A DNA stretch of 64,000 bases from MA-ANB-1 sp965216445 (GCA_965216445.1 OZ244166.1:496001-560000); one strand, 5' to 3'. Shown: positions 26,511 to 35,860, counted from the first letter of the stretch. Notes: generated from the sequence alone by a model not told the origin. Program-made: numbers and translations.

Positions 26511-28171
26511 CAGATGTCCAACATCGGGATGTCGACCCCACGTTCCTTGGCGACAGTCCGCGCGATTTCATACCCGGCGTCGGCATGGCGCATGACGCCT
26601 GTGCCGGGGTCGTTCGTGAGAACCCGTTCGACCCTCAGGGCGCCCTGGTCAGTTCCGTCGGCGACCACCTGGGCTCCCGAATGTATCGAGTTTCCTATTC
26701 CAACGCCTCCACCGTGGTGGACGGCCACCCAGGCTGCGCCCGAGGACACGTTGACCATCGCGTTGAGGATCGGCCAGTCGGCGACAGCGTCCGACCCGTC
26801 CATCATTGCTTCGGTCTCCCTGTACGGCGATGCAACAGACCCCGAGTCGAGATGATCTCGCCCGATCACGATCGGAGCACTTACATCTCCGGACGCAACG
26901 AGTTCGTTGAACTTCAGCCCCGCCAGGTGACGTTCGCCATAGGAGAGCCAACAGATTCGGGCAGGCAATCCCTGGTAGTGCACCTTCTCCCCGGCCATCC
27001 GGATCCACCGGTGCAGCGGTTCGTTGTCGGGGAACAGTTCGAGCAGGGCGCGATCCGTAGCTGCGATATCGGCCGGGTCACCACTGAGGGCTACCCATCG
27101 GAACGGGCCGGAGCCCTCGGAGAAGAGGTCGCGTATATAAGCCGGGACAAAGCCGGGATATGAGAATGCGTCTGTGAACCCTGCAGTCTGTGCCTCTCCG
27201 CGAAGGTTGTTGCCGTAGTCAAAGACCTCGGCGCCAGCTCCTTGGAATCCCACCATGGCTTCGCATTGCGTCGCCATCGATTCACGTGACGCCTTGATGT
27301 ACGTGTCAGGGTCGTCGTCTCGAAGAGACAACGCCTCGTCGAGGCTGTAGCTACTTGGGATATACCCGTAGAGCGGATCATGGGCCGATGTCTGATCGGT
27401 GACGATGTCGACATCGAGCCCCATCTTCAGTAACTCGGGAAAGACATCAGCGGCGTTGCCGAGGAGGCCAATCGAAACTGCCTCTCGGTTTGCTTTTGCT
27501 TCCAGGGCCCGCTTGACCGCCTCCCTGGTGTCGGTGTAGCTCTCATCGAGGTACCCCGTCTCGAGCCTTCTTTCGATTCGGTGTGGGTCGACATCCACGC
27601 ACAAGGCAACGCCGCCGTTCATGGTTATGGCGAGTGGCTGTGCGCCACCCATTCCTCCCAGCCCGCCGGTGAGGGTGAGAGTCCCGGCCAGGGTCCCGCC
27701 GAACTTCTGGTCGGCGATCGCCACGAATGTCTGATATGTACCTTGGAGGATCCCCTGGGTGCCGATGTAGATCCACGATCCGGCCGTCATTTGGCCGTAC
27801 ATCATCAAACCCTTCGTTTCCAGCTCCCAGAACTTGTCGAGCGTGGCCCACTTCGGAACGAGCAACGAGTTGGCAATGAGGACCCTTGGCGCCATGTCGT
27901 GGGTCCGAAACACACCGACCGGTTTGCCGGATTGGACGAGCAAGGTCTCGTCGTTCTCGAGCCGTTGCAGCGTGGCGACAATCGCGTGGAGCGATTCGAG
28001 ATTCCGCGCAGCCTTACCCCTACCGCCGTAGACGATGAGATTCTCGGGGTCTTCGGCAACGTCGGGGTCGAGGTTGTTGAGGAGACACCGCAGGGCTGCT
28101 TCCTGAAGCCACCCTTTGGTGTTGAGGTCGGTCCCGTGGGGTGCGTGCAGGGGGAAAGTGAGATCAAGCAT
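26510..28171 (-). CDS. hutU: urocanate hydratase HutU
   Basis: A 553-residue urocanase from the ATG at 28171; seven extra upstream codons are ignored. It shows the NAD+-binding GGLGGMGGAQPLA, the conserved YGNNLR-type loop, MTAGSWIYIGTQGILQGTYQTF and the C-terminal VHHGGGVGIGNSIHSG. It converts urocanate to imidazolonepropionate, the second step of histidine degradation. hutH and hutI are not in the window; the amidohydrolase at 20147 is not adjacent and is not a convincing HutI. Confidence 0.96.
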   Translation of the reverse strand: MLDLTFPLHAPHGTDLNTKGWLQEAALRCLLNNLDPDVAEDPENLIVYGGRGKAARNLESLHAIVATLQRLENDETLLVQSGKPVGVFRTHDMAPRVLIANSLLVPKWATLDKFWELETKGLMMYGQMTAGSWIYIGTQGILQGTYQTFVAIADQKFGGTLAGTLTLTGGLGGMGGAQPLAITMNGGVALCVDVDPHRIERRLETGYLDESYTDTREAVKRALEAKANREAVSIGLLGNAADVFPELLKMGLDVDIVTDQTSAHDPLYGYIPSSYSLDEALSLRDDDPDTYIKASRESMATQCEAMVGFQGAGAEVFDYGNNLRGEAQTAGFTDAFSYPGFVPAYIRDLFSEGSGPFRWVALSGDPADIAATDRALLELFPDNEPLHRWIRMAGEKVHYQGLPARICWLSYGERHLAGLKFNELVASGDVSAPIVIGRDHLDSGSVASPYRETEAMMDGSDAVADWPILNAMVNVSSGAAWVAVHHGGGVGIGNSIHSGAQVVADGTDQGALRVERVLTNDPGTGVMRHADAGYEIARTVAKERGVDIPMLDI

Positions 28172-28217
28172 CGATGAGGAGCCTAGATACATCCGAATCT
28201 GTTCTAAACGGAAATCC

Positions 28218-28247
28218 CGCCACTATTGGCGGTGTATTCCTTGGGAA
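28218..28247. repeat. dispersed repeat, diverged copy E
   Basis: CGCCACTATTGGCG (28218-28231) sits where the palindrome core would be. After exactly 7 bp comes CCTTGGGAA (28239-28247) in place of CCTWAGGAA. Arms and spacing match the five clear copies although the sequence has drifted. It lies upstream of hutU and downstream of the ABC exporter operon, both on the minus strand. Confidence 0.5.
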
Positions 28248-28254
28248 CGCGGTT

Positions 28255-29064
28255 TTATTTCCTCAGGAGGCCGTCGAGTCGTTTGTTGGCGATGAGGCCT
28301 CCGACAATGCCCATGGTCAGGAGGAAGGCGACGTGGCCGAGCATCGACCAGTCGAGGACACCGAGTGCGAACCCTCTGAGCAGTTCGACTCCGTGGTAAA
28401 GCGGTGATATCCAGATCAGCTGCTGAAAGGCTTCCGGATACGCCTCGATCGGGAAGAACGTGGCAGAGAACAGGAACAGCGGCATGGTCACCAGGTTGAC
28501 CAGGTCGAAGTCCTGCCAGGAGCGCATGTATGTCGTGGCAGCGAGACCGACGGAGCCGAAGGCGAAACCGATCAGGAATGAGCCTGGGATCGTCAGTATG
28601 GCCGTCCATGAGTTGGTCAGCCCCATCGCCACCATCACGACGAGGAACGCGATCGAGTAGAGCAGCCCTCTCAGCAAGGCCCAACCGATTTCACCAACGG
28701 CGATGTCCATGGGCCGCATCGGCGTGGTGAGAATCCCCTCGTAGACATTTCCGAACTTGAGCTTGAAGAAAATGTTGAATGTGGTTTCGAGGACCGAGCC
28801 GTTCATTGCCGAGGCGGCCATCAGCGCCGGTGCGACGAAAGCGGTGTATGAGACCGGGATCCCCCCGGGCCCCGTGAATTCCGGAACGAGCTGGGCCAAC
28901 CCAATCCCCAGCGAGAAGAGATAGAAGACAGGTTCGAAGAAACCAGTGAGAATGATCTTCCAGTACCGCCGGTACGACAGGTAGTTCCGTTCCCATATCC
29001 GCTGGGCCCGGAATGGGCTCATCTTCCCAATTGGGGTCAAACGTGTCGGTGCGGAGACGCTCAC
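28255..29064 (-). CDS. ABC-2 type transporter permease
   Basis: A 269-residue six-helix permease from a GTG at 29064, in a GTGA overlap with the previous stop. A longer frame from 29148 runs into the neighbouring permease. It carries the ABC-2 pattern: ERNYLSYRRYWK cytoplasmic lead, FEPVFYLFSLGIGLAQLV, a NVYEGILTTPMRPMDIAVGE loop and the PLYHGVELLRG signature near the C terminus. It pairs with the permease at 29061. Confidence 0.9.
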   Translation of the reverse strand: MSVSAPTRLTPIGKMSPFRAQRIWERNYLSYRRYWKIILTGFFEPVFYLFSLGIGLAQLVPEFTGPGGIPVSYTAFVAPALMAASAMNGSVLETTFNIFFKLKFGNVYEGILTTPMRPMDIAVGEIGWALLRGLLYSIAFLVVMVAMGLTNSWTAILTIPGSFLIGFAFGSVGLAATTYMRSWQDFDLVNLVTMPLFLFSATFFPIEAYPEAFQQLIWISPLYHGVELLRGFALGVLDWSMLGHVAFLLTMGIVGGLIANKRLDGLLRK

Positions 29065-29849
29065 TTGCGCAACCTCCGGTCGAGCAACCTCATCGCCAGG
29101 AACAGCCCGACAAGCATCATCGTGACGAGATAGGCCACATGGACCCACACCGGGGTGGCCGTCACAACTCTGGTGTCCACACCGGGTAGGGCGAACTTCC
29201 GCACTAGCTCAACACCGTGAAAGAGCGGAGTGGCGTAGGCGAGGGGTTGGAGAAAACCGGGAAGTTGGCTGATCGGGAAGAAGGTGCCCGAGAACAGGAA
29301 GAGCGGGATGATCCCAAAACGGAAGAGCGTCGACAGGCTGGTGTCGTCCTCACGCGTAACCGTCCATGCGGTGATCGCCGTAGTGAAGGCTAGGCCCGTC
29401 AACACCCCCGGTGGAATCGCCTTTAGGGCTGGACCGAGGTCTATGGCATCGAGCATTGTCGCGATGAGAGCAAAAACGAGCAGAACAAACGAGAGACGGA
29501 CGATCGACCACAGAAACCGGCCCACCACGATGTCGGCCGGGCTTATCGGAGTTGAGATCGCACCCTCGAAGCTCTTCCGCCATTTGATCCCAGCCATCAC
29601 TGGGAAGGCCCCGTCGGCAGCTCCGTTTTGCATCGCTGAGGCTGCCATCAATCCGGTGGCGATAAAGACCAGATAGCTAATCCCGAGGTCGGAGTCACCG
29701 GAATCAACGTAAGAACCCAGGCCAAGACCCATCGCGGTCAGGAACAGCAAGGGATTGACGAAGGAGCTGATCGCGGTGCCTCGCCAGGTCCGTTTGTATC
29801 CGAGCAACTCGGATTCGACGACTCTTATCGGGCCTCGCAATGCGGTCAT
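29061..29849 (-). CDS. ABC-2 type transporter permease
   Basis: A 262-residue permease with the same plan as the next gene: RTWRGTAISSFVNPLLFLTAMGLGLGSYV, the WRKSFEGAISTPISPADIVVGRF loop, and TPLFHGVELVRKFALP. The two permeases are about as similar as typical DrrB/NodJ partners and should form a heterodimer. The start is in an ATGA overlap with the ATPase. Confidence 0.9.
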   Translation of the reverse strand: MTALRGPIRVVESELLGYKRTWRGTAISSFVNPLLFLTAMGLGLGSYVDSGDSDLGISYLVFIATGLMAASAMQNGAADGAFPVMAGIKWRKSFEGAISTPISPADIVVGRFLWSIVRLSFVLLVFALIATMLDAIDLGPALKAIPPGVLTGLAFTTAITAWTVTREDDTSLSTLFRFGIIPLFLFSGTFFPISQLPGFLQPLAYATPLFHGVELVRKFALPGVDTRVVTATPVWVHVAYLVTMMLVGLFLAMRLLDRRLRK

Positions 29850-30775
29850 CAGTCGATCAGTCTCCGGCCCGTCAGTTTGAGGAACACGTCTTCGAGAGTG
29901 GAGCGTCGAACCAGGACTTGCTCGGGGTGAAGGCCGCGACGGTCGACCTCGTGCTGGGTCTCCTCGGCATCGTCTGTGTAGAGCAAGACACGGTCGGCGA
30001 GCACCTCGGAGCGTTGGGCTACTCCGTCAAGTTTCAGGACGTTTTCATCTTGAGTGCCCGCTTCGAACCGGAGTTCGACGACCTCGCGTGGAGCATGGGT
30101 TTCGATGAGGCGGCGTGGCGAGTCCTCGGCCACGATCTTGCCCTGGTCCATGACAACCAGCCGATCGCAGAGTTGTTCGGCTTCATCCATGTAGTGGGTG
30201 GTGATGATCAGGGTGGCTCCCTGCTGTTTGAGCCGATACAGACGATCCCAAAGCACATGACGAGCCTGAGGATCGAGCCCGGTGGTCGGTTCATCGAGGA
30301 TTACCAGGTCTGGATCATTGATCAGTGCCCGAGCAATGGTCAGCCGGCGCTTCATCCCACCGGATAGCGACTCCACCTGGTCTTTGCGGCGTTCGGTGAG
30401 CTGGGCGAATTCGAGGAGCTCATCGATACGTTCGTTTATCTCTGCGCGACTCATGTCGTGGTAGCGCCCGTAGATGTAGAGGTTCTCGGCGACCGTCAAC
30501 TCCAGGTCGAGATTGTCTTCCTGGGGCACGACCCCCAATCGCTGCCGGATGGCGCGGCCTTGCGTCGTCGGGTCCAACCCAAACACGGTCATCTTCCCTT
30601 CGGTGATGGGGCTGACCGTTGTGATCATCTTCATGGTCGATGTCTTGCCCGCTCCGTTGGGGCCGAGGAATCCGAATGCTTCACCCTTGTGAATGTCGAA
30701 GTCGATGGCGTCGACAGCTGTGAAGTCCGCAAACTTCTTGGTGAGGCCGCGTGCCTCTACGAGTGATTCTGTCAT
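29849..30775 (-). CDS. ABC transporter ATP-binding protein, DrrA/NodI type
   Basis: A 308-residue ATPase, first gene of the exporter operon. It has Walker A GPNGAGKTS, a VVPQEDNLDLELTVAENL Q-loop and signature LSGGMKRRLTIARAL. The Walker B region is LVILDEPTTGLDPQARH and the switch is TTHYMDEAEQLCDR. The C-terminal domain ends LEDVFLKLTGRRL. DrrA/NodI members export drugs, lipo-oligosaccharides or glycolipids. ATPase plus two permeases is the complete set. Confidence 0.94.
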   Translation of the reverse strand: MTESLVEARGLTKKFADFTAVDAIDFDIHKGEAFGFLGPNGAGKTSTMKMITTVSPITEGKMTVFGLDPTTQGRAIRQRLGVVPQEDNLDLELTVAENLYIYGRYHDMSRAEINERIDELLEFAQLTERRKDQVESLSGGMKRRLTIARALINDPDLVILDEPTTGLDPQARHVLWDRLYRLKQQGATLIITTHYMDEAEQLCDRLVVMDQGKIVAEDSPRRLIETHAPREVVELRFEAGTQDENVLKLDGVAQRSEVLADRVLLYTDDAEETQHEVDRRGLHPEQVLVRRSTLEDVFLKLTGRRLID

Positions 30776-30842
30776 CGAGTTGGTGAGGTTAACCGGGATG
30801 TGTGACGGGAAATCGTCGAATTATCCGCTCGCCGTGCGGGTT

Positions 30843-31331
30843 TCACATCCATCTGACAAGTCGGTCAGTTTCTTTTCGACCACCGAATCTGGCTGGTGCC
30901 GCGTCTGTCGACGGATATCCGAGAGCAACCGCGTAGCGTGCCGTCTGGCCATGTTCCAGATTGAGGAGATCGGCGATGGCCTCAGGTTTGTGGAGTGTGA
31001 TTGGACAGCTTGCGACGCCAATTGCCTTGGCTGCGAGCATGATGTTCTGCGCAGCTCGCCCAATGTCGAACTCATATCCGTTGGATTCTTGAACGAGAAC
31101 GATGGCTGCAGTGGCATTGTGTATTGGGTCGGTGAAGCTGCCGCCCCTGGCCAGCTGGTCGAGTTGTGCCCGATCGGTGAACACCAGGAACGACCAGTTC
31201 TGGGTGTTCTTTGAGCTCCCGGTCCATCGTGCCGCCTCGATGATTCGCTCCAGATCCTCCCGACTCACCGGTTCGTCGGTGTACTGGCGTATTGCTCTCA
31301 GTTTCAGGATGAATTCGTAGGTATCGGTCAT
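30843..31331 (-). CDS. nitroreductase family flavoprotein
   Basis: A 162-residue, short-form nitroreductase: RAIRQYTDEPVSREDLERIIEAARWTGSSKNTQNWSFLVF at the N terminus (the FMN-binding RAIR...S.N.Q pattern), DIGRAAQNIMLAAKAIGVASCP in the middle. The substrate is unknown. Confidence 0.9.
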   Translation of the reverse strand: MTDTYEFILKLRAIRQYTDEPVSREDLERIIEAARWTGSSKNTQNWSFLVFTDRAQLDQLARGGSFTDPIHNATAAIVLVQESNGYEFDIGRAAQNIMLAAKAIGVASCPITLHKPEAIADLLNLEHGQTARYAVALGYPSTDAAPARFGGRKETDRLVRWM

Positions 31332-31403
31332 GACGCCAGCCTAAGCCAATTTCGAGGCGACCCGTCCTGGCCTGGTCCCAAACAGCGCGTCCAGAAACAG
31401 AAA

Positions 31404-31425
31404 AGCCCCGGGCGGGACCGGGGCT
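31404..31425 (-). terminator. rho-independent terminator of the fasciclin gene
   Basis: An eight-base stem AGCCCCGG / CCGGGGCT with a six-base loop. On the minus strand it is followed by TTTTCTGTTTC. It lies just past the stop of the fasciclin lipoprotein gene. Confidence 0.85.
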
Positions 31426-31446
31426 CTTCTGCTCTGAGTGGATTTC

Positions 31447-32046
31447 TTAGCTAGCGGGTGGAAGGAGGACCGCGTCAATCACATGGATTACGCCGTTGCT
31501 TGCGAAGATATCCGTTTGGAGGACGTTGGCCTCGTTGACCATGACAGCGTCTCCGTCGATGGTGACGAGGACCGTTGCGCCGTTGACTGTCGCCACCTCT
31601 TCACCGTCGAGTCCGAGCACCGTCTCAGCCGGTGCCTCGAGCGGAAGAACGTGATAGGTGAGGATTGAAGTCAGGGTCTCGGTGTCAGCGAGCAGCTCTT
31701 CGGCTGTCAGGTTTAGTGCGGCCAGTGCGGCTTCGAACGCTTCATCAGTGGGTGCGAAGACCGTAAATGGCCCTTCACCGCTCAGCGTGTCGACCAAACC
31801 GGCAGCCTGAACCGCAGCAACGAGGGTGGTGAAGTCTTCTGACGCGGATGCGACATCGACAATTGTCCCCATCTCGTCCATCTCTTCATCGTCCATGTCC
31901 TCGTCTTGCGTGGCTTCGGCCGCAGTGGTGGTGGTCGATTCGAGAGCTTCTGTCGTGGTTGTCTCGTCAGCTGAATCACTGCCACAAGCGGCGACGACGA
32001 GGGCCAGGATGGCCATTAGCGATAGGAGTCGGACTCGGTTTCTCAT
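31447..32046 (-). CDS. fasciclin (FAS1) domain lipoprotein
   Basis: A 199-residue exported protein. The signal peptide ends in lipobox LVVAAC, followed by a Thr/Glu linker and an acidic EDMDDEEMDEMG stretch. The C-terminal 135 residues are one FAS1 domain with both signature boxes: GEGPFTVFAPTDEAFEA and the terminal GVIHVIDAVLLPP. FAS1 lipoproteins mediate adhesion or surface interactions. AAGGAAACC precedes the ATG. Confidence 0.94.
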   Translation of the reverse strand: MRNRVRLLSLMAILALVVAACGSDSADETTTTEALESTTTTAAEATQDEDMDDEEMDEMGTIVDVASASEDFTTLVAAVQAAGLVDTLSGEGPFTVFAPTDEAFEAALAALNLTAEELLADTETLTSILTYHVLPLEAPAETVLGLDGEEVATVNGATVLVTIDGDAVMVNEANVLQTDIFASNGVIHVIDAVLLPPAS

Positions 32047-32155
32047 TGGTTTCCTTTCGGAGTTGGTTGTTTGGGTTGTTGGTGCTTATTCGGACCAGAC
32101 ATCGAGATCGGATGGAGTTGATCCGGTTAGCGGTGGAGTCGGTATCGTCCAGCAG

Positions 32156-33856
32156 GTGTTGGGTGACGTTTCGCTCGAGGGTCTGAGATGGGGTACGGGA
32201 CCCCTCAGCTTCAGGGACCCGGCTGATGTCTTCGCTGCGACCGATCTGGCGGACGTCGAACCCGCACTTCGGGCCGCTCAGGAGTCAGCCATTGGAGGGA
32301 ACTGGGTCGTCGGGTATGTCAGCTACGACGCGGCCCCGGGATTGGACCCCGGGCTCCGCACGCCAGGCTCAACCAATCTGCCCCTGGTTTGGTTCGCGGC
32401 CTATCCGTCTCCGGCGGAGCGGCAGACGTCATATCGACCAACGAGCGTTGGCCAATGGACTCCAACCATGAACCGTGATGAGCACGGATCAGCTGTAGAA
32501 GCGATCCGGGAAGCAATCAGGGCCGGAGATACTTATCAGACGAACCTGACGTTTGGCATGGATGCGAGGCTTGATGGGAACGGAGTAGATCTCTTTCGTC
32601 GGATGGTTCGCTCCCAGCGGAACAGCTTTGGGGCAGTCATCGATCTCGGTGCCGAACAGATTGTGAGCCTGTCACCGGAGTTGTTCTTGAGAGGTCATGG
32701 TCGCAAGGTTGCGACCAGGCCCATGAAGGGAACGGCACCCCGAGGTCGATCATCGGCCGAGGACAATCTTCGGCGCGACCAGCTCGTGGCGTCAGAAAAG
32801 GAACGAGCCGGGAACATCATGATCGTTGACCTGTTGAGAAATGACCTCGGTCGGGTATCGGTGACCGGCTCGGTACAGGCCCCTTCCTTGTTCAACCCCG
32901 AACGCTATCCAACCGTCTGGCAGTTGACTTCGACTGTTGAGAGTGAACTGCGACCCGACGTCGACCTGGTTCAACTGTTTCGGGCCACCTTCCCGTCCGG
33001 TTCGGTTACCGGAGCGCCGAAGCGGTCAACCATGAGCATCATTGCTGACCTCGAATCCACTCCGCGCGGGGTGTACAGCGGCGCGATTGGTTATATCGCC
33101 CCAGGCGGATCCGATTATGAGTTCTCAGTTGCTATTCGCACTGGCGTGGTCAGTGACGGAACAATCCGTTACCACGTCGGCGGTGGGATCACTTCGGACT
33201 CCATCGCAGGATCCGAATACGAAGAGTGCCTGTGGAAGGCGCTCGCTGTGACAGCTGAAAATGCGGTTCCGGACCTCTTGGAGACGATGCTTTACGAACC
33301 GAATTCCGGAATCGAGCTGCTTCCACTTCACCTTGCTCGTCTGGCAGCCTCTGCGGCGTACTGGGAGATTCCCCTGAACCTCGAGGCCGTTGGTGAGGCG
33401 TTGTCGGGCATCGAAGGTGCCCATCGTCAGAAGGTGCGTCTGGTTCTCGACTCGGCTGGGGGAGTGGCGGTCGAATCGCATAACCTCGAGATTCCAACCC
33501 AACCGGTCGAGTTGGGCCTAGCTGCAGTCAGGACAGATCCGTCAGAAAACCTGTGGTATCACAAGACTGTCGACCGGAGCCATTATCCGAGTAATGAGAA
33601 CCGTGAGGTTGTATTGGTGAACCTCGACGGAGATGTCACCGAGACGACCATCTCGAACTTGATGGTTCGACTGGGCGATGATTGGTTCACTCCGCCCGTT
33701 TCGTCGGGTTGTCTCCCCGGGATTTTTCGGCAGAAAATGATCAACGACGGACTGGTCGCCGAGCGCACGGTGAGCCTCGATGAGTTTCGTTCGGCCGACG
33801 AGATCGCAGTGACCAATGCTGTCCGTGGTTGGCGTAAGGCCGTCCTCGTTGACTGA
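32156..33856 (+). CDS. PabB-PabC fusion: aminodeoxychorismate synthase component I and aminodeoxychorismate lyase
   Basis: About 566 residues from a GTG at 32156, where similarity to PabB begins; the frame is open further upstream, antisense to the fasciclin gene. Residues 1-340 are the chorismate-binding half, with AGDTYQTNLTF, SPELFLR, RPMKGTAPRGR, IVDLLRNDLGRV and FPSGSVTGAPK. The last 200 residues are a fold-type IV PLP lyase: GIELLPLHLARL, HKTVDR (lysine in place), SNLMVRLGDDWFTPPVSSGCLPGI. It makes 4-aminobenzoate for folate from chorismate; a glutaminase (PabA) is not in the window. Confidence 0.9.
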   Translation: MLGDVSLEGLRWGTGPLSFRDPADVFAATDLADVEPALRAAQESAIGGNWVVGYVSYDAAPGLDPGLRTPGSTNLPLVWFAAYPSPAERQTSYRPTSVGQWTPTMNRDEHGSAVEAIREAIRAGDTYQTNLTFGMDARLDGNGVDLFRRMVRSQRNSFGAVIDLGAEQIVSLSPELFLRGHGRKVATRPMKGTAPRGRSSAEDNLRRDQLVASEKERAGNIMIVDLLRNDLGRVSVTGSVQAPSLFNPERYPTVWQLTSTVESELRPDVDLVQLFRATFPSGSVTGAPKRSTMSIIADLESTPRGVYSGAIGYIAPGGSDYEFSVAIRTGVVSDGTIRYHVGGGITSDSIAGSEYEECLWKALAVTAENAVPDLLETMLYEPNSGIELLPLHLARLAASAAYWEIPLNLEAVGEALSGIEGAHRQKVRLVLDSAGGVAVESHNLEIPTQPVELGLAAVRTDPSENLWYHKTVDRSHYPSNENREVVLVNLDGDVTETTISNLMVRLGDDWFTPPVSSGCLPGIFRQKMINDGLVAERTVSLDEFRSADEIAVTNAVRGWRKAVLVD

Positions 33857-33921
33857 AACGCTTCCGTTGACGGCCTCGGTTATCTTGGGGCCGACTGCTT
33901 CAGAAACTAGGAGACCAGGCC

Positions 33922-34647
33922 ATGCCCACCCCACATATCAGCGCAGAAAAAGGCGAGTTCGCACCTTCGATTCTCCTCCCCGGTGATCCGCTGCGGGCCA
34001 AACACATCGCTGACAATTTCCTTGACGATGCGACGCAGGTGAATGCGGTTCGAAACATGTTCGGATACACCGGCTCGTATGACGGTGTTCCGGTCTCGGT
34101 GATGGGCACCGGTATGGGCATCCCCTCGGCGTCGATCTATGCAACGGAGTTGGTCACCGAATACGACGTGGAACGTTTGATCCGTGTCGGTTCTTGTGGC
34201 GCGGTGACCACCAAGGTTGACGTACGCGACGTCATCCTGGCGATTGGCGCCTGCACCGACTCCGGTGTCAATCGGGTGCGCTACGGCGACTACGACTTCG
34301 CCGCGACTGCGGACTACTGGCTCCTGAAAGCCGCTGACCAGGCTGCCAAAGCCAAGGGGATCGATGTCAAGGTGGGCAATGTGCACTCCGCCGACTTGTT
34401 CTATAACCCCGATGCCGAGGCATTCGATCGAATGGAGAACATGGGCGTGCTTGCGGTCGAAATGGAAGCGGCAGGTTTGTACGGAGTTGCTGCAGAGAAG
34501 GGGGCAAGAGCCCTGACCATTTGCACAGTGTCTGACCACATCAGGACCGGCGAGGCGACCTCCTCAGACGAACGCCAAGAAACCTTCAACGAGATGGTTG
34601 AAATCGCCCTCGATGCCATCAGAATCGACGTCAACTCGCCTTCCTAA
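33922..34647 (+). CDS. deoD: purine nucleoside phosphorylase DeoD-type
   Basis: A 241-residue hexameric-type phosphorylase. Motifs are ILLPGDPLRAKHIAD, MGTGMGIPSASIYATEL, RVGSCGAV, NMGVLAVEMEAAGLY and TVSDHIRTGE. It phosphorolyses purine (deoxy)nucleosides to base and pentose-1-phosphate. AGGAG lies upstream of the start. Its TAA stop at 34645-34647 is part of the CCTAAGG of repeat copy C. Confidence 0.96.
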   Translation: MPTPHISAEKGEFAPSILLPGDPLRAKHIADNFLDDATQVNAVRNMFGYTGSYDGVPVSVMGTGMGIPSASIYATELVTEYDVERLIRVGSCGAVTTKVDVRDVILAIGACTDSGVNRVRYGDYDFAATADYWLLKAADQAAKAKGIDVKVGNVHSADLFYNPDAEAFDRMENMGVLAVEMEAAGLYGVAAEKGARALTICTVSDHIRTGEATSSDERQETFNEMVEIALDAIRIDVNSPS

Positions 34648-34670
34648 GGATCAGCCGGCCAGATATGGCC
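34641..34670. repeat. dispersed repeat, copy C, containing the deoD stop codon
   Basis: TTCCTAAGGA (34641-34650), 7 bp after CCTAAGG, then GGCCAGATATGGCC (34657-34670). The deoD stop TAA is inside CCTAAGG. The core carries the same A-to-G change (AGATAT) as copy B2. Confidence 0.85.
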
Positions 34671-34767
34671 GTTTTTGTGCTCAGAACGTCATCAAACCCA
34701 TCTTTTGATGGATGGCGTGGCGTGGCGATCGTCCGTACATTCGCAGCTCACCGAATAGGAGAGTTCA

Positions 34768-35076
34768 ATGGGCGAATTGGCGTTGGTTGTGAAGTCGACC
34801 GCACAGGATGGAAAACGGGAGCAGATCTTCAACCTCTACAAGGAGTTGCTGGCGCCTCGCGCCGCAGAGAACACCGATCAGGAAGTGGTGGTTTGGTGCG
34901 CCGACCAACACGATCCCAACGTGTTCTATCTCTTCGAGATCTATTCGAACGGAGAGGCAATGGGTGCAAATGCTTCCGCACCCTGGTTCGCCGAATACAT
35001 GGGGACTGTAGGCCCGCTTCTTGCGGGTGAGCCCGAAGTTGGCATGGCAACGCCGATGTGGTCGAAAGGCGTCTGA
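34768..35076 (+). CDS. antibiotic biosynthesis monooxygenase (ABM)-domain protein
   Basis: A 102-residue dimeric alpha/beta-barrel protein: LVVKSTAQDGKREQIFNLYKELLAPRAAEN, then VFYLFEIYSNGEAMGANASAPWFAEYMGTVGPLLAGEPEV. AGGAGAGTTCA precedes the ATG. The family includes heme-degrading and quinol-oxidising enzymes as well as proteins of unknown role. Confidence 0.85.
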   Translation: MGELALVVKSTAQDGKREQIFNLYKELLAPRAAENTDQEVVVWCADQHDPNVFYLFEIYSNGEAMGANASAPWFAEYMGTVGPLLAGEPEVGMATPMWSKGV

Positions 35077-35442
35077 CTAAAGACGGCCGTACCAAGCCGC
35101 CGCAACCTCGCCGCGGGATGACAGGTCGGTCTTCTTCAGGATCGAATGAACATGATCCTTCACAGTTGCCTCTGAGATGAAGAGAGTGTCAGCGATCTGT
35201 CGATTCTTGAACCCGGCGGCAACCAACGTGGCAACCTCCTTCTCCCGATCGGTGAGAACGTCGAATCTCCGGTCGGGTCGAGGGGTGACATAGACAGTGG
35301 TTTCTTCGGTAGTGCGGTCGATGGCCAGGTCGACGTCGCTGTCCGCAAGTTCGACCAAATGGTCGGCGGGGAGAACGGTTGGGTTCTTCCGCACCGCCTC
35401 GAGAAGACGGTTGATTCGTTCACGTAGTTTCGGATCGACCAT
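35077..35442 (-). CDS. LuxR-type helix-turn-helix regulator
   Basis: A 121-residue protein. Residues 57-118 are a LuxR/NarL HTH: LTDREKEVATLVAAGFKNRQIADTLFISEATVKDHVHSILKKTDL. The first 55 residues are too short for a receiver domain and have no phosphoacceptor aspartate site. It may respond through an N-terminal dimerisation segment or partner. It is divergent from the SnoaL gene 35472-35831, with 29 bp between. Confidence 0.88.
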   Translation of the reverse strand: MVDPKLRERINRLLEAVRKNPTVLPADHLVELADSDVDLAIDRTTEETTVYVTPRPDRRFDVLTDREKEVATLVAAGFKNRQIADTLFISEATVKDHVHSILKKTDLSSRGEVAAAWYGRL

Positions 35443-35471
35443 GGACGACTCAACGTAGCATTGGAGATCAG

Positions 35472-35831
35472 ATGGAAAGTGTGGTCAATGCCTACTTCGC
35501 TGCAATGCGAAAGGGCGCTGAAGCTGAGGACGAGATGATGGCTCTCTTTGCGGAGGGAGCCGTGTACACCGAGCCCTTTCTTGCCCCTGATGTACCAGCC
35601 GTGGGCAAGGATCAGATCCGCGACCGTCTCAAAGCGGGCTGGGCGAATCCACTCCCCGATATGGAGCTCGATGTCCTGGAGGTGGCGGTAGAAGGGGGTA
35701 ACGCCCGCTCAGTATGGGAGTGCCGCTCGCCGGCACTACCCGGTCCGGTTCGCGGTGAAGACCACTACGAGATTGAAGATGGTCGGATAGTGCGACTTGA
35801 AGTCCGCTTTTCTGCGCAGCCCAGCGACTAG
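35472..35831 (+). CDS. SnoaL/NTF2-like domain protein
   Basis: A 119-residue NTF2-fold protein: VVNAYFAAMRKGAEAEDEMMALFAEGAVYTEPFLAPDVPAVGKDQIRDRL and a C-terminal YEIEDGRIVRLEVRF. Such small domains act as isomerases, cyclases or ligand binders. GGAG lies five bases before the ATG. Role unknown. Confidence 0.82.
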   Translation: MESVVNAYFAAMRKGAEAEDEMMALFAEGAVYTEPFLAPDVPAVGKDQIRDRLKAGWANPLPDMELDVLEVAVEGGNARSVWECRSPALPGPVRGEDHYEIEDGRIVRLEVRFSAQPSD

Positions 35832-35860
35832 ATGTGAGCTCACGAGCATTAGGATCTGGC

